From a virus, in the IMG/VR virus record IMGVR_UViG_3300043823_000113, positions 1-37,563 of that record: a stretch of DNA of 37,563 nucleotides. The stretch is one strand, 5' to 3'. The notes beneath the pieces were generated by a model. The model ran no database searches and was not told where the DNA came from. It saw only the letters and a program-made list of their open reading frames with translations. Below are positions 23,018 through 32,754 of this stretch, piece after piece (the stretch's first letter is position 1; the number at the start of each line of letters is the position of its first letter). The translations under genes were made by a program, and so were the position numbers.

Positions 23018-23035
23018 GTGTGACGAATATCACAC
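23018..23035. promoter_or_regulatory. CRP/GlxR-type palindrome
   Basis: GTGTGA-CGAATA-TCACAC matches the TGTGA-N6-TCACA consensus of CRP-family regulators perfectly; in actinobacteria GlxR/Crp uses this site. It lies about 15 nt after a TATAAAAT box (22996-23003) and about 300 nt before the terminase gene. Confidence 0.55.
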
Positions 23036-23045
23036 ACCTTAGGTA

Positions 23046-23142
23046 GGGATAAACCCGTTTTATCCCGCCTTAGTATATATGGGGGGTTTTTCAAAACCCC
23101 ACTTCCCGTTCGGCTCACGACAGAGTGAGCCTCAAGCGAACG
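23046..23142 (+). repeat. First group of hairpins in the late leader
   Basis: Three stems in succession. GGGATAAA/TTTATCCC (23046-23066). GGGGTTT/AAACCCC (23083-23100). A long imperfect hairpin with CGTTCGGCTCAC pairing to GTGAGCC plus CGAACG across a bulge (23107-23142), extended by CACTT/AAGTG outside. Structured RNA, attenuation or a packaging site are possible. Confidence 0.5.
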
Positions 23143-23170
23143 ATGGCAAGTGAGACGAACTATGGTAGGA

Positions 23171-23313
23171 GCTGCCTTTAAGGGCAGCGACGGTAAGGGT
23201 CAGCAAGCCTTTAGAGGGCTTGCTTCCCACTTGAAATGAGGGGCTTGCCCTTTAGGGGGCAATGCCCCGAATAACCATAGCAATGCCCCTAGGCGCAATT
23301 TTGGGGCATTGCT
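23171..23313 (+). repeat. Second group of hairpins, with competing pairings, before terminase
   Basis: Stems: GCTGCC/GGCAGC (23171-23188), AGCAAGCC/GGCTTGCT (23202-23224), GGGGCTTGCCC with GGGCAATGCCCC (23240-23268, one bulge) and AGCAATGCCCC/GGGGCATTGCT (23279-23313). The 10-mer GCAATGCCCC occurs in both of the last two, so the final arm can pair with either copy. Loops share the pattern CC-TTTA-GG. The terminase start is 19 nt after the last stem. Confidence 0.55.
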
Positions 23314-23331
23314 TATAGAGGGAAGTTAATT

Positions 23332-25245
23332 TTGAGTAATAAATCCAATTCTTACAAATTGGCCGAAGGCGCAAGCCTTCCCGCGCCAGAGGCTAAACGC
23401 CGTCTGCTCGCGCTGATTCAAGACGGCGTTACTATTGCTGATGCATGTCGCGCTGTTGGTAAGTCAGTAAAGTCTTATGAGTATTATCGCTCTTCTGACC
23501 CACAGTTCAAAGAAGCTATTGATCTGGCCAAGACCATCAATAAGCGCCAAGGTGTAGTAAGCGATGAAGATGCCAATATCGGCTTTGAAGAATTTTCTGA
23601 GAAATTCCTTAAATCTAAAGTTTTTGCTCATAGCCGAAATATTATAGATTTGTTAGAAGGTCGTGAGCCTGGATGGATACATGGCTCTATGACTTATGAG
23701 CCTGGGTACCCAAATTACATTATGTGTAATGTGCCACCTGAGCACGCTAAGTCAATGGTGGTAACTATCAACTATGTGACAAAGATGATTGCCACAAATC
23801 CGAACATCCGTATCAAGGTTGTATCTAAGACCCAACAGATGGCCAAGGATTTTCTTTACGCTGTTAAGCAAAGATTGACCAATCCCAGTTGGGCAGAACT
23901 TCAAAGAGCTTACGCTCCAGTTGAAGGCTACAGAGCCACCGCTGATAAGTGGACACAAGATGCTATTTACCTAGACCGTGACTCAGGTGAAAAAGACCCA
24001 ACCTTACAGGCACTTGGTATTGGTGGACAGATTTACGGCGCACGTGCAGATATTATCATCTTGGATGACTGCGTTACTTTGACCAACGTCGCTGAGTATG
24101 AAAAGCAAATCCGCTGGATTCAACAGGAAGTTTTGACACGTGTTGGCCCAACTGGAAAGATTCTAGTTGTAGGTACACGTGTAGATGCAATTGACATGTA
24201 CAAGGAACTGCGTAACCCTGAGCGTTACCCAGATGGCAAATCCCCTTGGACATATCTGGCTATGCCAGCTGTATTAGAGTTTAAGGATGATCCAAAAGAC
24301 TGGGTTACATTATGGCCCAAGTCTGATAAGCCTTGGGATGGCGACCCAACACCACCCGATGAGAATGGATTGTATCCACGCTGGGACGGTTACCACTTAA
24401 GACGAAGACGCGGTGTTTTAGATCCTAAGACATGGGCGATGGTCTATCAGCAACAAGACGTAGATTCAACTGCTGTCTTTCCTGCTGAGTGTGTACGAGG
24501 CTCAGTAAGTGGAATGCGTAAACCTGGTCCACTTATCCCAGGCGCCCCTGGACATCCTGAAAGTTTACAAAGCCAATTCATAATTTGTTCTATGGACCCA
24601 GCCATGTCTGGAGATACTTTCTCAATTGCCTACTCAGGTGATAGGTCAAATCAAAAGCGTTATGTGCTTGAAGCATCTAGGATGCCAGCACCTACACCAC
24701 AACAGATTCGTGAATTGATTTTCGCTTGGACTGAGAAATATAATCCACAAGCATGGGTTATTGAAAAGAATGCTTTTCAGTTGTTCTTAACCCAAGATAC
24801 TGAAGTTAGAAATTACTTGTCATCTCGCGGTATTAGACTTATCGAGCATTACACAGGTAAGAACAAAATGGATGCTGAGTTTGGTGTAGCATCTATGGCT
24901 CCTTTGTTTGGCATAAGCAAAGATAATAAATTCATTCGAGATACAAACTTGATTGAATTACCACACGCTGACAATGAACATATCAAGGCTTTGATTGAGC
25001 AATTGATTACTTGGTCAGCTGGAACTAAGAACAAGCAAGACGGTCCTATGGCTTTGTGGTTTGCTGAAACTCAAATGAGAGATTACATCAACCAACTAGG
25101 TTCATATGGTACAGGATTTATACGCAACCCATTTGCTACACGCGGGCAAATGTCAAAGCGTAAAGTTATTAACATTGAAGAATATCAAGAACTTCAAAAG
25201 AAGTTAGCCGCCAACGGAGGGACATTCTATGGCAATAGATATTGA
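23332..25245 (+). CDS. terL: Terminase large subunit (packaging ATPase-nuclease)
   Basis: This 637-residue protein starts at TTG 23332 behind AGAGGGAAG. An N-terminal helix-turn-helix-like segment (GVTIADACRAVGKSVKSYEY, 32-51) may supply the DNA-recognition function of a small terminase, for which no separate gene is seen. The ATPase has a Walker A variant, PPEHAKS (135-141), and Walker B, ADIIILDDC (239-247). The RNase H-like nuclease has Asp422 in ICSMDPAMSGD and Glu478 in AWVIEKNAF. It pumps DNA into proheads through the portal. It overlaps the portal gene by 17 nt. Confidence 0.95.
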   Translation: MSNKSNSYKLAEGASLPAPEAKRRLLALIQDGVTIADACRAVGKSVKSYEYYRSSDPQFKEAIDLAKTINKRQGVVSDEDANIGFEEFSEKFLKSKVFAHSRNIIDLLEGREPGWIHGSMTYEPGYPNYIMCNVPPEHAKSMVVTINYVTKMIATNPNIRIKVVSKTQQMAKDFLYAVKQRLTNPSWAELQRAYAPVEGYRATADKWTQDAIYLDRDSGEKDPTLQALGIGGQIYGARADIIILDDCVTLTNVAEYEKQIRWIQQEVLTRVGPTGKILVVGTRVDAIDMYKELRNPERYPDGKSPWTYLAMPAVLEFKDDPKDWVTLWPKSDKPWDGDPTPPDENGLYPRWDGYHLRRRRGVLDPKTWAMVYQQQDVDSTAVFPAECVRGSVSGMRKPGPLIPGAPGHPESLQSQFIICSMDPAMSGDTFSIAYSGDRSNQKRYVLEASRMPAPTPQQIRELIFAWTEKYNPQAWVIEKNAFQLFLTQDTEVRNYLSSRGIRLIEHYTGKNKMDAEFGVASMAPLFGISKDNKFIRDTNLIELPHADNEHIKALIEQLITWSAGTKNKQDGPMALWFAETQMRDYINQLGSYGTGFIRNPFATRGQMSKRKVINIEEYQELQKKLAANGGTFYGNRY

Positions 25246-26998
25246 TGAGTTAAGCGTCAAGGTACGCAAACTCAGAGATAGGTACCACAAGCGAGATGCT
25301 CGCTGGATGGACCTATTGGCTATTCGCCAAGGGGATATTCAACAAGTCTTTCCACAGCAATTCTCTGAAGACTATCCTAAGTCTATGGCTGCAAACTTTA
25401 TTGATATTGCAGCAAGAGATGTAGCAGAAGTTATTGCTCCACTACCAGCATTTAACTGCGACACAACTGATGTTGTATCAGATCGTGCGCGCAAGCGCGC
25501 TGACAAGCGTACAATGATTGCAGCAGGATACAGAGATTCTTGTAACCTACAAACTCTTATGTATCGTGGTGCTGATATTTATGTAACTTATGGAATGCTG
25601 TCATTTGTTGTAGAACCAGACTTTGAAAATAAGCGACCAATGATTCGCATTGATAATGCAATTGGAACTTACCCAGAGTTTGATAGATTTGGTAAATTAC
25701 TTTCTTACATTAAGCGTTACCAAAAAACTGTACGTGAATTATGTAATGAATTTCCTGAGCATGAAGCAGTCCTTCGTGGACCTTATGAAAGTCGCAACTC
25801 AGAGCGTATGCTTGAGATGTTCCGCTACCAAGACAAAGATGATATTATTCTATTTGTCCCAGAGCGTCAGAATTTAATCCTAGAGCGTACACAAAATCCA
25901 CTTGATGAACTACCTGTAGTTATTGCTACTCGTCCTGGATTAGATTCAGACGAAAATCCACGTGGACAATTTGATGATATTATGTGGGTACAAGTTGCTC
26001 GCTCACGTATGATGGCTTTACAATTAGAAGCTGCACAAAAATCTGTTCAAGCACCATTTGCATTACCAGCAGATGTTAACGTACTTGAAATTGGACCAGA
26101 TGCAACTATTCGTTCATCTAATCCTGAAAAGATTCGTCGCATTGGTCTTGATATTCCTAATGGAATTTTTCAAGAGAATCAAGAACTTGAATCAGAACTT
26201 ATGGTTGGTTCACGCTACCCACAAGGTCGCTTAGGCGCACAGTCAGGTTCTATTGTTACAGGTCGTGGCGTTGAAGCATTAATGGGTGGATTTGATACTC
26301 AAGTTAAAACAGCGCAAGCAGTATTTGCTGAATCATTCCGTCACTTAATGCGTATCTGCTTTAAGATGGATGAAACACTATGGCCAGATGTAACTAAAGA
26401 AGTTCGTGGCGTAAACGCTGGTGCACCTTATGAAATTACATACTCACCAAGCAAAGATATTAACGGTGATTATTGGTGTGATGTTACCTACGGTATGATG
26501 GCAGGACTTGATCCAAACCGAGCATTGGTATTTGGATTGCAAGCACGTGGAGATAAACTAATCTCACGTGATTATCTACGTCGTCAAATGCCTTGGGAAA
26601 TGAACATTACATTTGAAGAACAAAGAATTGAAGTTGAGGAACTTCGTGAAGCACTATTGCAAGCAACAGCTAGTTATGCACAAGCATTACCAACTCTTGC
26701 GGCTCAAGGTCAAGACCCAACTAGAGTTATTAACGCATTAGCACAAGCAATCAAAGACCGTCAAGGCGGTGCTGAGATTGAAGAAGCAGTAGCAAATGCT
26801 TTTGCATCACAAGTTTCTCCAGCAGTTGCAGCCCCTGGTGAGGCACAGGCCCCAGGACAGATGGCTCCTGCTGGAGGCCCAATGGCACCAGCACCACAGC
26901 AAGGTGGCGGATCATCGCTACAGAATCTGCTTGCTGGACTATCATCTTCTGGCCAAGCGAATTTATCCGCTAATGTGGCTAGAAGGCAACCAGCATAA
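25229..26998 (+). CDS. Portal protein
   Basis: This 589-residue protein directly follows terL with a strong GGAGG site. The N-terminal part (KRTMIAAGYRDSCNLQTLMY, then YVTYGMLSFVVEPDF) and central helical part (MWVQVARSRMMALQLEA, then GRGVEALMGGFDTQVKTAQA) are typical of actinophage portal proteins. The C-terminal 90 residues are low-complexity A/P/Q/G. Twelve copies should form the ring through which DNA enters and leaves the capsid. Length and location fit. Confidence 0.9.
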   Translation: MAIDIDELSVKVRKLRDRYHKRDARWMDLLAIRQGDIQQVFPQQFSEDYPKSMAANFIDIAARDVAEVIAPLPAFNCDTTDVVSDRARKRADKRTMIAAGYRDSCNLQTLMYRGADIYVTYGMLSFVVEPDFENKRPMIRIDNAIGTYPEFDRFGKLLSYIKRYQKTVRELCNEFPEHEAVLRGPYESRNSERMLEMFRYQDKDDIILFVPERQNLILERTQNPLDELPVVIATRPGLDSDENPRGQFDDIMWVQVARSRMMALQLEAAQKSVQAPFALPADVNVLEIGPDATIRSSNPEKIRRIGLDIPNGIFQENQELESELMVGSRYPQGRLGAQSGSIVTGRGVEALMGGFDTQVKTAQAVFAESFRHLMRICFKMDETLWPDVTKEVRGVNAGAPYEITYSPSKDINGDYWCDVTYGMMAGLDPNRALVFGLQARGDKLISRDYLRRQMPWEMNITFEEQRIEVEELREALLQATASYAQALPTLAAQGQDPTRVINALAQAIKDRQGGAEIEEAVANAFASQVSPAVAAPGEAQAPGQMAPAGGPMAPAPQQGGGSSLQNLLAGLSSSGQANLSANVARRQPA

Positions 26999-27036
26999 CG
27001 TTACTGGTTGACCTAACCAAACCTATAGGAGACAAA

Positions 27037-27252
27037 ATGGCAGGAACAATGAAAGCATCATTGACTACCAAGGTACCTTCACCAAAGCTGCAAGGTGGAC
27101 ATAGTTCATCTGATGCAGTAACTCAAAAGACTAAGATTCAATCTAAGTCTGGTGCAACTAAGCCTGGTGCGTCAAATATTCTTTATAGCAAGCAACCATC
27201 TGGCACAAAAGGCGTTGGAAGCACCGCTGGCAAGCCAATGAGCAGCAAGTAA
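27037..27252 (+). CDS. Small basic Ser/Lys/Gly-rich virion-module protein
   Basis: 71 residues after a good AGGAGA site; nearly all S, K, G, T, P and A, so largely disordered. A basic disordered protein made beside the portal might be packaged with DNA or act in prohead assembly. No family was recognised. A hairpin follows the gene. Confidence 0.55.
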   Translation: MAGTMKASLTTKVPSPKLQGGHSSSDAVTQKTKIQSKSGATKPGASNILYSKQPSGTKGVGSTAGKPMSSK

Positions 27253-27266
27253 TAAAATAGTTGTGG

Positions 27267-27290
27267 CAAGGCGGTGAAAGCCGCCTTGTT
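27267..27290 (+). terminator. Hairpin after the small basic gene, possible attenuator
   Basis: CAAGGCGG (27267-27274) pairs with CCGCCTTG (27281-27288) around TGAAAG. Only TT and a mixed sequence follow, so it is probably a weak terminator or mRNA-stability element that tunes expression of downstream genes. Confidence 0.5.
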
Positions 27291-27332
27291 CATGCAGATT
27301 CAATCGTCGAATAAGAAAAGAGGTAACTGAAA

Positions 27333-27794
27333 ATGCCACAGGCAGCAAAGCCAGCATTAGTATCAGGCCCTGGGGCTATGAGCCGAAGAACAGACGGTGG
27401 ACCAGCATCAAAGCAAGCACAACGTTACATTTCAGGTATGCCAAATTATGGTGATGGCCAAGAGTTAGCAGATCTACAAGCATCTGCACCAATGGCTGCA
27501 ACACCATCTGCAAAACCTGTATCTGCTACAGCAGTTAATCAAGCAGCTTCAGCACCAGCACAAAGCGCACCTGCTCAAGCATTAACTCCATTAAATGCAC
27601 CAACACAACGTCCTAATGAACCAGTTACAACTGGTTTAACTAATGGACCAGGTATGGGACCAAGCATTCTTGGTATGCCACAAGGAGTTGCAGCACAACA
27701 AGGACAATCTGCAAAGCAGTTAGTACAAACATTAGCATCTCGTCCTGATGCTTCCCCAGTATTACAAAAACTTGCAGCAACGTTAGGACGATAA
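27333..27794 (+). CDS. Low-complexity virion-module protein
   Basis: This 153-residue protein is rich in A, P, Q and S (ASAPAQSAPAQALTPLNAP), largely disordered, with a short conserved-looking N-terminus (ISGMPNYGDGQELADLQ) and a C-terminal helix (AKQLVQTLASRPDASPVLQKL when split). It lies in the portal-to-capsid interval with the other probable ejection proteins. The function is unknown. Confidence 0.6.
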   Translation: MPQAAKPALVSGPGAMSRRTDGGPASKQAQRYISGMPNYGDGQELADLQASAPMAATPSAKPVSATAVNQAASAPAQSAPAQALTPLNAPTQRPNEPVTTGLTNGPGMGPSILGMPQGVAAQQGQSAKQLVQTLASRPDASPVLQKLAATLGR

Positions 27795-28103
27795 ATGTCA
27801 ATGGCTCAACCGATGCCACAAAGTCCTAATATTGACATGGCAAATATATTTGTACAAAACAATCAAGATTTTGTTAATCATAATCCTCAATTGGCAGCAG
27901 ACGCTATTCAATCAGGAGACATAAATACAGCAAACATTATTGCTGCTACATCTAATATTTCTGATATGGCACAAGCCATAGACAAACATCAACAAATGTA
28001 TAATTCAAATCTTTGGGTTGCTAATACTCTAAAAAACGCACCTGACGTAGTAAACGCTACATTGCGTACCGTTAGAGACGGGTTAATGAATGTCAAATAC
28101 TAA
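27795..28103 (+). CDS. Small helical virion-module protein
   Basis: This 102-residue protein is Asn/Gln/Ala-rich and helical (NNQDFVNHNPQLAADAIQSG, then DMAQAIDKHQQMYNSN). It starts immediately after the previous stop and overlaps the large ejection-type gene by 14 nt. No family is known to me. Confidence 0.6.
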   Translation: MSMAQPMPQSPNIDMANIFVQNNQDFVNHNPQLAADAIQSGDINTANIIAATSNISDMAQAIDKHQQMYNSNLWVANTLKNAPDVVNATLRTVRDGLMNVKY

Positions 28104-31100
28104 TATTTCACCAACAGTAAATTTACCTATTACATCAACATCTACAGAATCAAATACTCCAGTTGCGCCACAAGCGCAAAATGGAATAATGGGTGTTGCT
28201 GCCCGCGTACCTGGTGATATTGCTAAAGGTATATCTGACGTTCCAGTAGTTGGTAAAGCAACTGCCACAGCAATGAATTGGGCTGGTAAGCCATTACAAG
28301 AAGTACAAAAAGACTATAAATTTATTCATAGCCTTTATGCAGATCATGGAATTGCTGCTGGTATTTTAGGTACACTTGGCGTAATTGCTGGTGGTTTTAT
28401 TGGTTCATTTGCTGGACCAGAAGGAATTGCACTTGGCGCTGGTCTTGCAGCATCGGCTGAACGTAACATTCTTGGCCGTGTAGTTCCATCATATAAAGAT
28501 TCTTTCAATAAGTCTAATGACCCAAATTATCAAGTTTCATTTGGTAGAGATTTAGCACATGGTCTATCTAATGTGCCTGGCTTTGGAACTTTAGCAAATA
28601 CCAATACTGGCGTTGGCCAAATTGTTTCAGGTATTGCAGATGCTTCATTTGACTTTGAAGCAGACCCATTGGCAAACCTTGGCAAGGTAAAAGCTGGTAT
28701 GCGTAATGGTGATTATATCGCAGAGGCTAAAGATAAAACAGGAGACACTATCCTTGACGGTTCAGGCAAACCTGTTGCTCAAGCAACATTGCCTTTAGCA
28801 TCATCTCGACCTGGTTTGCAACAATTCTTTTTAGAAAATTCTAACAAGATTGCAAGTGTAGATCAATTTGATGCTGCAATAGCTAATCGCGTTGGCGGTG
28901 CATCATTAAACAGAGCAATTGATGATATTGCGTCGATGAAAAATCCTGTTGAAATTACTAATACCTATGGCGCACGTTTAGGTTGGTCAAGAAACTTAAC
29001 TAATGCTTTAGCAAAAGCAGATGATGCTGATCAAGTTAAACAAGTATTTCGTCAAGCAATTTATTCAAGTGAATTAGCAGATGATGCTAAAAGTCCATTG
29101 GCAGAATTGCGCTTACCTACCAAAACATTTGGTAAAGTATTAAGCGAAAAAATTGGCGTTGATCGTATAAAAAATAGCGTACAGGGTACTACGCTTAATG
29201 ACCAACAAAACTTTTTATTACCAAAACGTTCACCTATTTTAGACCCAGTTCTAAATGAAGATGGTACACAAGCAGTTGGTGAAAATAATGAGCCTTTATT
29301 TAATCAACGTCTTGGCTCAAATGGTGAGCCATTATATAAAATTAACAAGCCTGTTTGGGCAAGCCCAAGCAAAGAAGCTGTTATGAATGCACTTGCTGGT
29401 AAAGTACGTACCTTTACAGGTCGTCGTCCATTATCTTTTATCAAAGATGATAATGCTTTATCTAGCAGAGAGATTGATTTTTCAGACCCAAATGCAGGTC
29501 AAACTTTGTACGACATTGCCTATCTTGCAATGCCACACCGAGTTGCACTAGAACGTGCATCTGATATTTTAACTGCTACTGATGAAGAAGCTCGTTTATC
29601 AAAGACTCGCGCTTTGTGGAAAGAAGTTGCTAAAAACTACGGAATTGCTGACCAACAAGCAAATAAAATCTTTGGTCAAATTGATGATGCAGTTGGTGGT
29701 AATGGTATTTCAAATGCTACCTACCTTGTAAATAAAGGTCAGACTGGTGGCCATGTAGATTTGCTGCCTGAATATGGTGGAGAAACAAAGCCTATGGCTA
29801 TTGTTCAAGATCAACGCTTCAAAGGCAAAATGTATGATTTGCATGAATTGCGTCAAGGGCTACGTGAATCACGCGCTTATGGAGCTTTATACAACAAAGC
29901 GGACGATTTTTTCACCAACTTTACAAATCGTATCTTTGCGCCATTGACTCTTTTATCTGGCGGTTTTGGTCTGCGCGTATCTGCTGGTGAGGCGCTACAT
30001 CAAGTAATGCGTAAGGGTTTACCTGATTATCTTAATAATGTTCTTTCTGGAACATTAAGCAAAATGTCAAAAGATTATCAACAGGCACATAAAGATGCTA
30101 TTGCTCAAGGTTTATCTGAAACAGATTTAGATGCTATTGAAAAAGAGCAAGCAACTGGCGTACCACAAAAAGTAACAAATACTGAAATTACTGATGAACT
30201 TCATGCCAAGGAAACTGGTATTAAAGCAGCATTTAATAAAGCCAATCAAGCAATTGGTTCTAAGCAATCTTGGAACAATGCAATCAATTCAACAATTGAT
30301 GCTCGTAACCGCTTTATGCCATTTGGTTGGGCTGCTAATAAATTCTTAAAATCTAATCTTGTTCCTTATTTCATCCGAGATAAAATTAAATATATGGATG
30401 AATTTCACAACCTATTTGGCACTTCATCTCATTTGCCAACTGGTATTGATGGTGGACATGAGTTAGCATCTGATCTAGACGCTGATTCAAAGTTTGATAT
30501 TTTTGCCAAAGTTCATGGTCATGGCAATGTTGCTAAAATGGAAATGGCTGGCTTAACAGCTGATGATCCTAACTACTACCGCTATTGGGCTAAGAATATT
30601 AGCATGGCTCGTAACGATTTAGCACAACGAGATATTGCTAAAGATTATTACATAATGAATCGCAACCCACAATGGCGAGCAATGTCAGAAGATGAAAAGT
30701 TTGCATCTTTAGTTGATAAGCAAGTAGCACGTTTGAAAAACCCAAACGTCTATAAAGAATATCGTGATTCAATGGATGGCTATAAAAAGGCTGTGCCAGA
30801 ATCATTTGCTAAAGCGCAAGTAGATTATCTGCAAGGCTTAGTACATGGTCAAGGTAATGTGGTTAATGAAGACATTATTAAGTCCATTATGGATAATGAG
30901 CCATTAACCGCTAAAGACTTAAAATCAATTCCTAATGAGCAATTGCCTATCAAGGTACTTGGCCATCAAGTTCAACCTACTTTATCTGATGCTTTGCGTC
31001 GTGCTGAGAATGTTGGCTACCGTACATTTGTTACTCCAGTTATTAACTATGTATCTCGCCATCCGCTATTTACAGACTTTTATACTCGTCGTCGTGTAGC

Positions 31101-32754
31101 AAATCAACCTTTGGTTGATATGGGCTTACTTGACAAAGATGGTGCTGCAAGATTATCTGCTACCCAAGCTACAAGAGATATGGTTCCAGCAATCCACAGC
31201 CCTGCTATTCGTAGTCAGTTTGCTGTAATACACCGTAACTTACTTCCTTTTTATTTTGCCCAAGAACAAGCGATGCGTCGTGTTGGTCGTTTGATTATGT
31301 CAAACCCACAAGCATTTAGAGATTTTCAGATTATTCAACAAGGATTAAATAACCCAGGATTTGTGCATACAGATGCAGATGGACAAAAGTATATTGTTTA
31401 TCCAGGCTTAGGTGAGTTTGGCAATGCTGTAGCACGTGGCTTAAACGCACTTGGCATGAAGCAATTTACTGGTTTGCCAGAATCTATTACTGGTAACACT
31501 TCATCATTGTTGACTGTACTTCCTGAAATGAAAATGCCAGGAGTCGGCCCATTTGTAAACCTTGGTTTAAGTGAAGTTTCTAAAATGTTTCCTTGGACTA
31601 GCAATGTTATTAACTCTGGGTTAAATGGTTACACATCTCAAAACTGGATTGATACTCTTATGCCTAACTCAGCCATGAGAGACTTTTTCAACTCCATGAA
31701 CATGGATGATCGTGAATCAGCGGTTTACAATTCAAAACTGTCAGCAATTGCAGCGGCTTATTATCATGGCGATTTGCCTGATAATTATGCCAGCCTTGCT
31801 CCTTATCAACAACAAGCAATTCTTGACAGGATTGAAAATAATGCCAAGTCAAACCTTATCATCAAAGGTATATTATCTTTCTTCTTGCCACTTGCTCCAA
31901 CTGTAAGCAATGACTATTATGACAAGAATTTGCAGACTTTACGCTCTGAGTATCTAAACCTACTCAAGACTAAAAACCCTGCAACTGGCGTAAATTATAC
32001 TTTGCCAGATGCGTTAGATAAGTTCTTAGCAGAGCATGGAAATGGTGCTATATCTTATACAGTAGCACGTACTGAATCTGAATCAGGTGGAGCTACTGTA
32101 GCATTAACAGACCAAGCAATGAACTTTATTAACAATAATCAATCATTGCTTAACAATCCTGCTTACTCCAATGCAGCGCCTTATCTAATTCCTTATAGCA
32201 ATACTTCAAGCCCAGATGCTTTGAAATTAGAAACTGATTTAGTTGCTAAAGGCTTTAGATCCAAGGTTACACCACAGGCATTCTTGAATAACATTTATAT
32301 TCAAAAAGGATGGACTGATTTAGGTCAAGACTATAAAGATTATCAAAACGTTATGAATCAAGCCCGTAGCCAAAATAATCGTTATATGGAATATCAAGCA
32401 AGCCAAGCATGGAAAATTTTAACTGCTGATTATGGCACAAGCAATCCAATATGGTATGCAGATTATACAAATCCAAGTAATTTAGATCATGCTCAAAATG
32501 CAGTAAGCGAATTTCAAAAAATGAATCAAAATGGTTTACTTGGCAAATCTGTAATAGGTCAAAAGATTCAAGGTTTGCTTGCTGAATATGACATTTATCA
32601 TAAAATGTTACTTGCAAATACTTTACCAAATGGCCAACATACGCCACAATATGGAATGGCTCAAGATGCTTGGTACACATTCATGGATCAAACAGTTGCT
32701 CAAGATCCAAGCCTTACAAGCGTAGTTAATAGCGTATTTAGAAGGGTTAAATAA
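28090..32754 (+). CDS. Very large internal virion / DNA-ejection protein candidate
   Basis: 1554 residues, the largest gene in the window. Near the N-terminus a glycine-rich hydrophobic stretch (about 87-120: GILGTLGVIAGGFIGSFAGP and LGAGLAASAE) could insert into a membrane. The rest is mostly helical with many Asn, Lys and Ala; a second hydrophobic patch (about 1258-1275, ILSFFLPLAPTV) lies in the C-terminal third. No lysozyme, protease or polymerase motif was seen. Size, position between portal and capsid, and composition match proteins carried inside podovirus capsids and ejected with DNA, by analogy with T7 gp16-type proteins. It might instead be a giant structural protein of another kind. 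Confidence 0.65.
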   Translation: MSNTNISPTVNLPITSTSTESNTPVAPQAQNGIMGVAARVPGDIAKGISDVPVVGKATATAMNWAGKPLQEVQKDYKFIHSLYADHGIAAGILGTLGVIAGGFIGSFAGPEGIALGAGLAASAERNILGRVVPSYKDSFNKSNDPNYQVSFGRDLAHGLSNVPGFGTLANTNTGVGQIVSGIADASFDFEADPLANLGKVKAGMRNGDYIAEAKDKTGDTILDGSGKPVAQATLPLASSRPGLQQFFLENSNKIASVDQFDAAIANRVGGASLNRAIDDIASMKNPVEITNTYGARLGWSRNLTNALAKADDADQVKQVFRQAIYSSELADDAKSPLAELRLPTKTFGKVLSEKIGVDRIKNSVQGTTLNDQQNFLLPKRSPILDPVLNEDGTQAVGENNEPLFNQRLGSNGEPLYKINKPVWASPSKEAVMNALAGKVRTFTGRRPLSFIKDDNALSSREIDFSDPNAGQTLYDIAYLAMPHRVALERASDILTATDEEARLSKTRALWKEVAKNYGIADQQANKIFGQIDDAVGGNGISNATYLVNKGQTGGHVDLLPEYGGETKPMAIVQDQRFKGKMYDLHELRQGLRESRAYGALYNKADDFFTNFTNRIFAPLTLLSGGFGLRVSAGEALHQVMRKGLPDYLNNVLSGTLSKMSKDYQQAHKDAIAQGLSETDLDAIEKEQATGVPQKVTNTEITDELHAKETGIKAAFNKANQAIGSKQSWNNAINSTIDARNRFMPFGWAANKFLKSNLVPYFIRDKIKYMDEFHNLFGTSSHLPTGIDGGHELASDLDADSKFDIFAKVHGHGNVAKMEMAGLTADDPNYYRYWAKNISMARNDLAQRDIAKDYYIMNRNPQWRAMSEDEKFASLVDKQVARLKNPNVYKEYRDSMDGYKKAVPESFAKAQVDYLQGLVHGQGNVVNEDIIKSIMDNEPLTAKDLKSIPNEQLPIKVLGHQVQPTLSDALRRAENVGYRTFVTPVINYVSRHPLFTDFYTRRRVANQPLVDMGLLDKDGAARLSATQATRDMVPAIHSPAIRSQFAVIHRNLLPFYFAQEQAMRRVGRLIMSNPQAFRDFQIIQQGLNNPGFVHTDADGQKYIVYPGLGEFGNAVARGLNALGMKQFTGLPESITGNTSSLLTVLPEMKMPGVGPFVNLGLSEVSKMFPWTSNVINSGLNGYTSQNWIDTLMPNSAMRDFFNSMNMDDRESAVYNSKLSAIAAAYYHGDLPDNYASLAPYQQQAILDRIENNAKSNLIIKGILSFFLPLAPTVSNDYYDKNLQTLRSEYLNLLKTKNPATGVNYTLPDALDKFLAEHGNGAISYTVARTESESGGATVALTDQAMNFINNNQSLLNNPAYSNAAPYLIPYSNTSSPDALKLETDLVAKGFRSKVTPQAFLNNIYIQKGWTDLGQDYKDYQNVMNQARSQNNRYMEYQASQAWKILTADYGTSNPIWYADYTNPSNLDHAQNAVSEFQKMNQNGLLGKSVIGQKIQGLLAEYDIYHKMLLANTLPNGQHTPQYGMAQDAWYTFMDQTVAQDPSLTSVVNSVFRRVK

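Larger units (their letters stand above)
22443..23331. other. Gene-free divergent regulatory region (candidate origin and leader)
   Basis: 889 nt between the leftward cluster and terminase; I see no coding potential. In order it holds: an AT-rich segment (22490-22534), a copy of GGCGTGTCGC (22535-22544), an iteron array, the inverted iteron copies TACCACCGAT and CTACCAAT (22695-22725), motif copy 4, GGGTGA/TCACCC arms (22861-22885), a direct repeat CCGTCTCA about 22 bp apart (22927-22955), a CRP-like palindrome and seven hairpins. Confidence 0.7.

Noticed and set aside
22443-23331. tRNA or tmRNA genes among the hairpins
   Set aside because: No cloverleaf arrangement, no TTCGA T-loop with matching acceptor arms and no CCA end were found.
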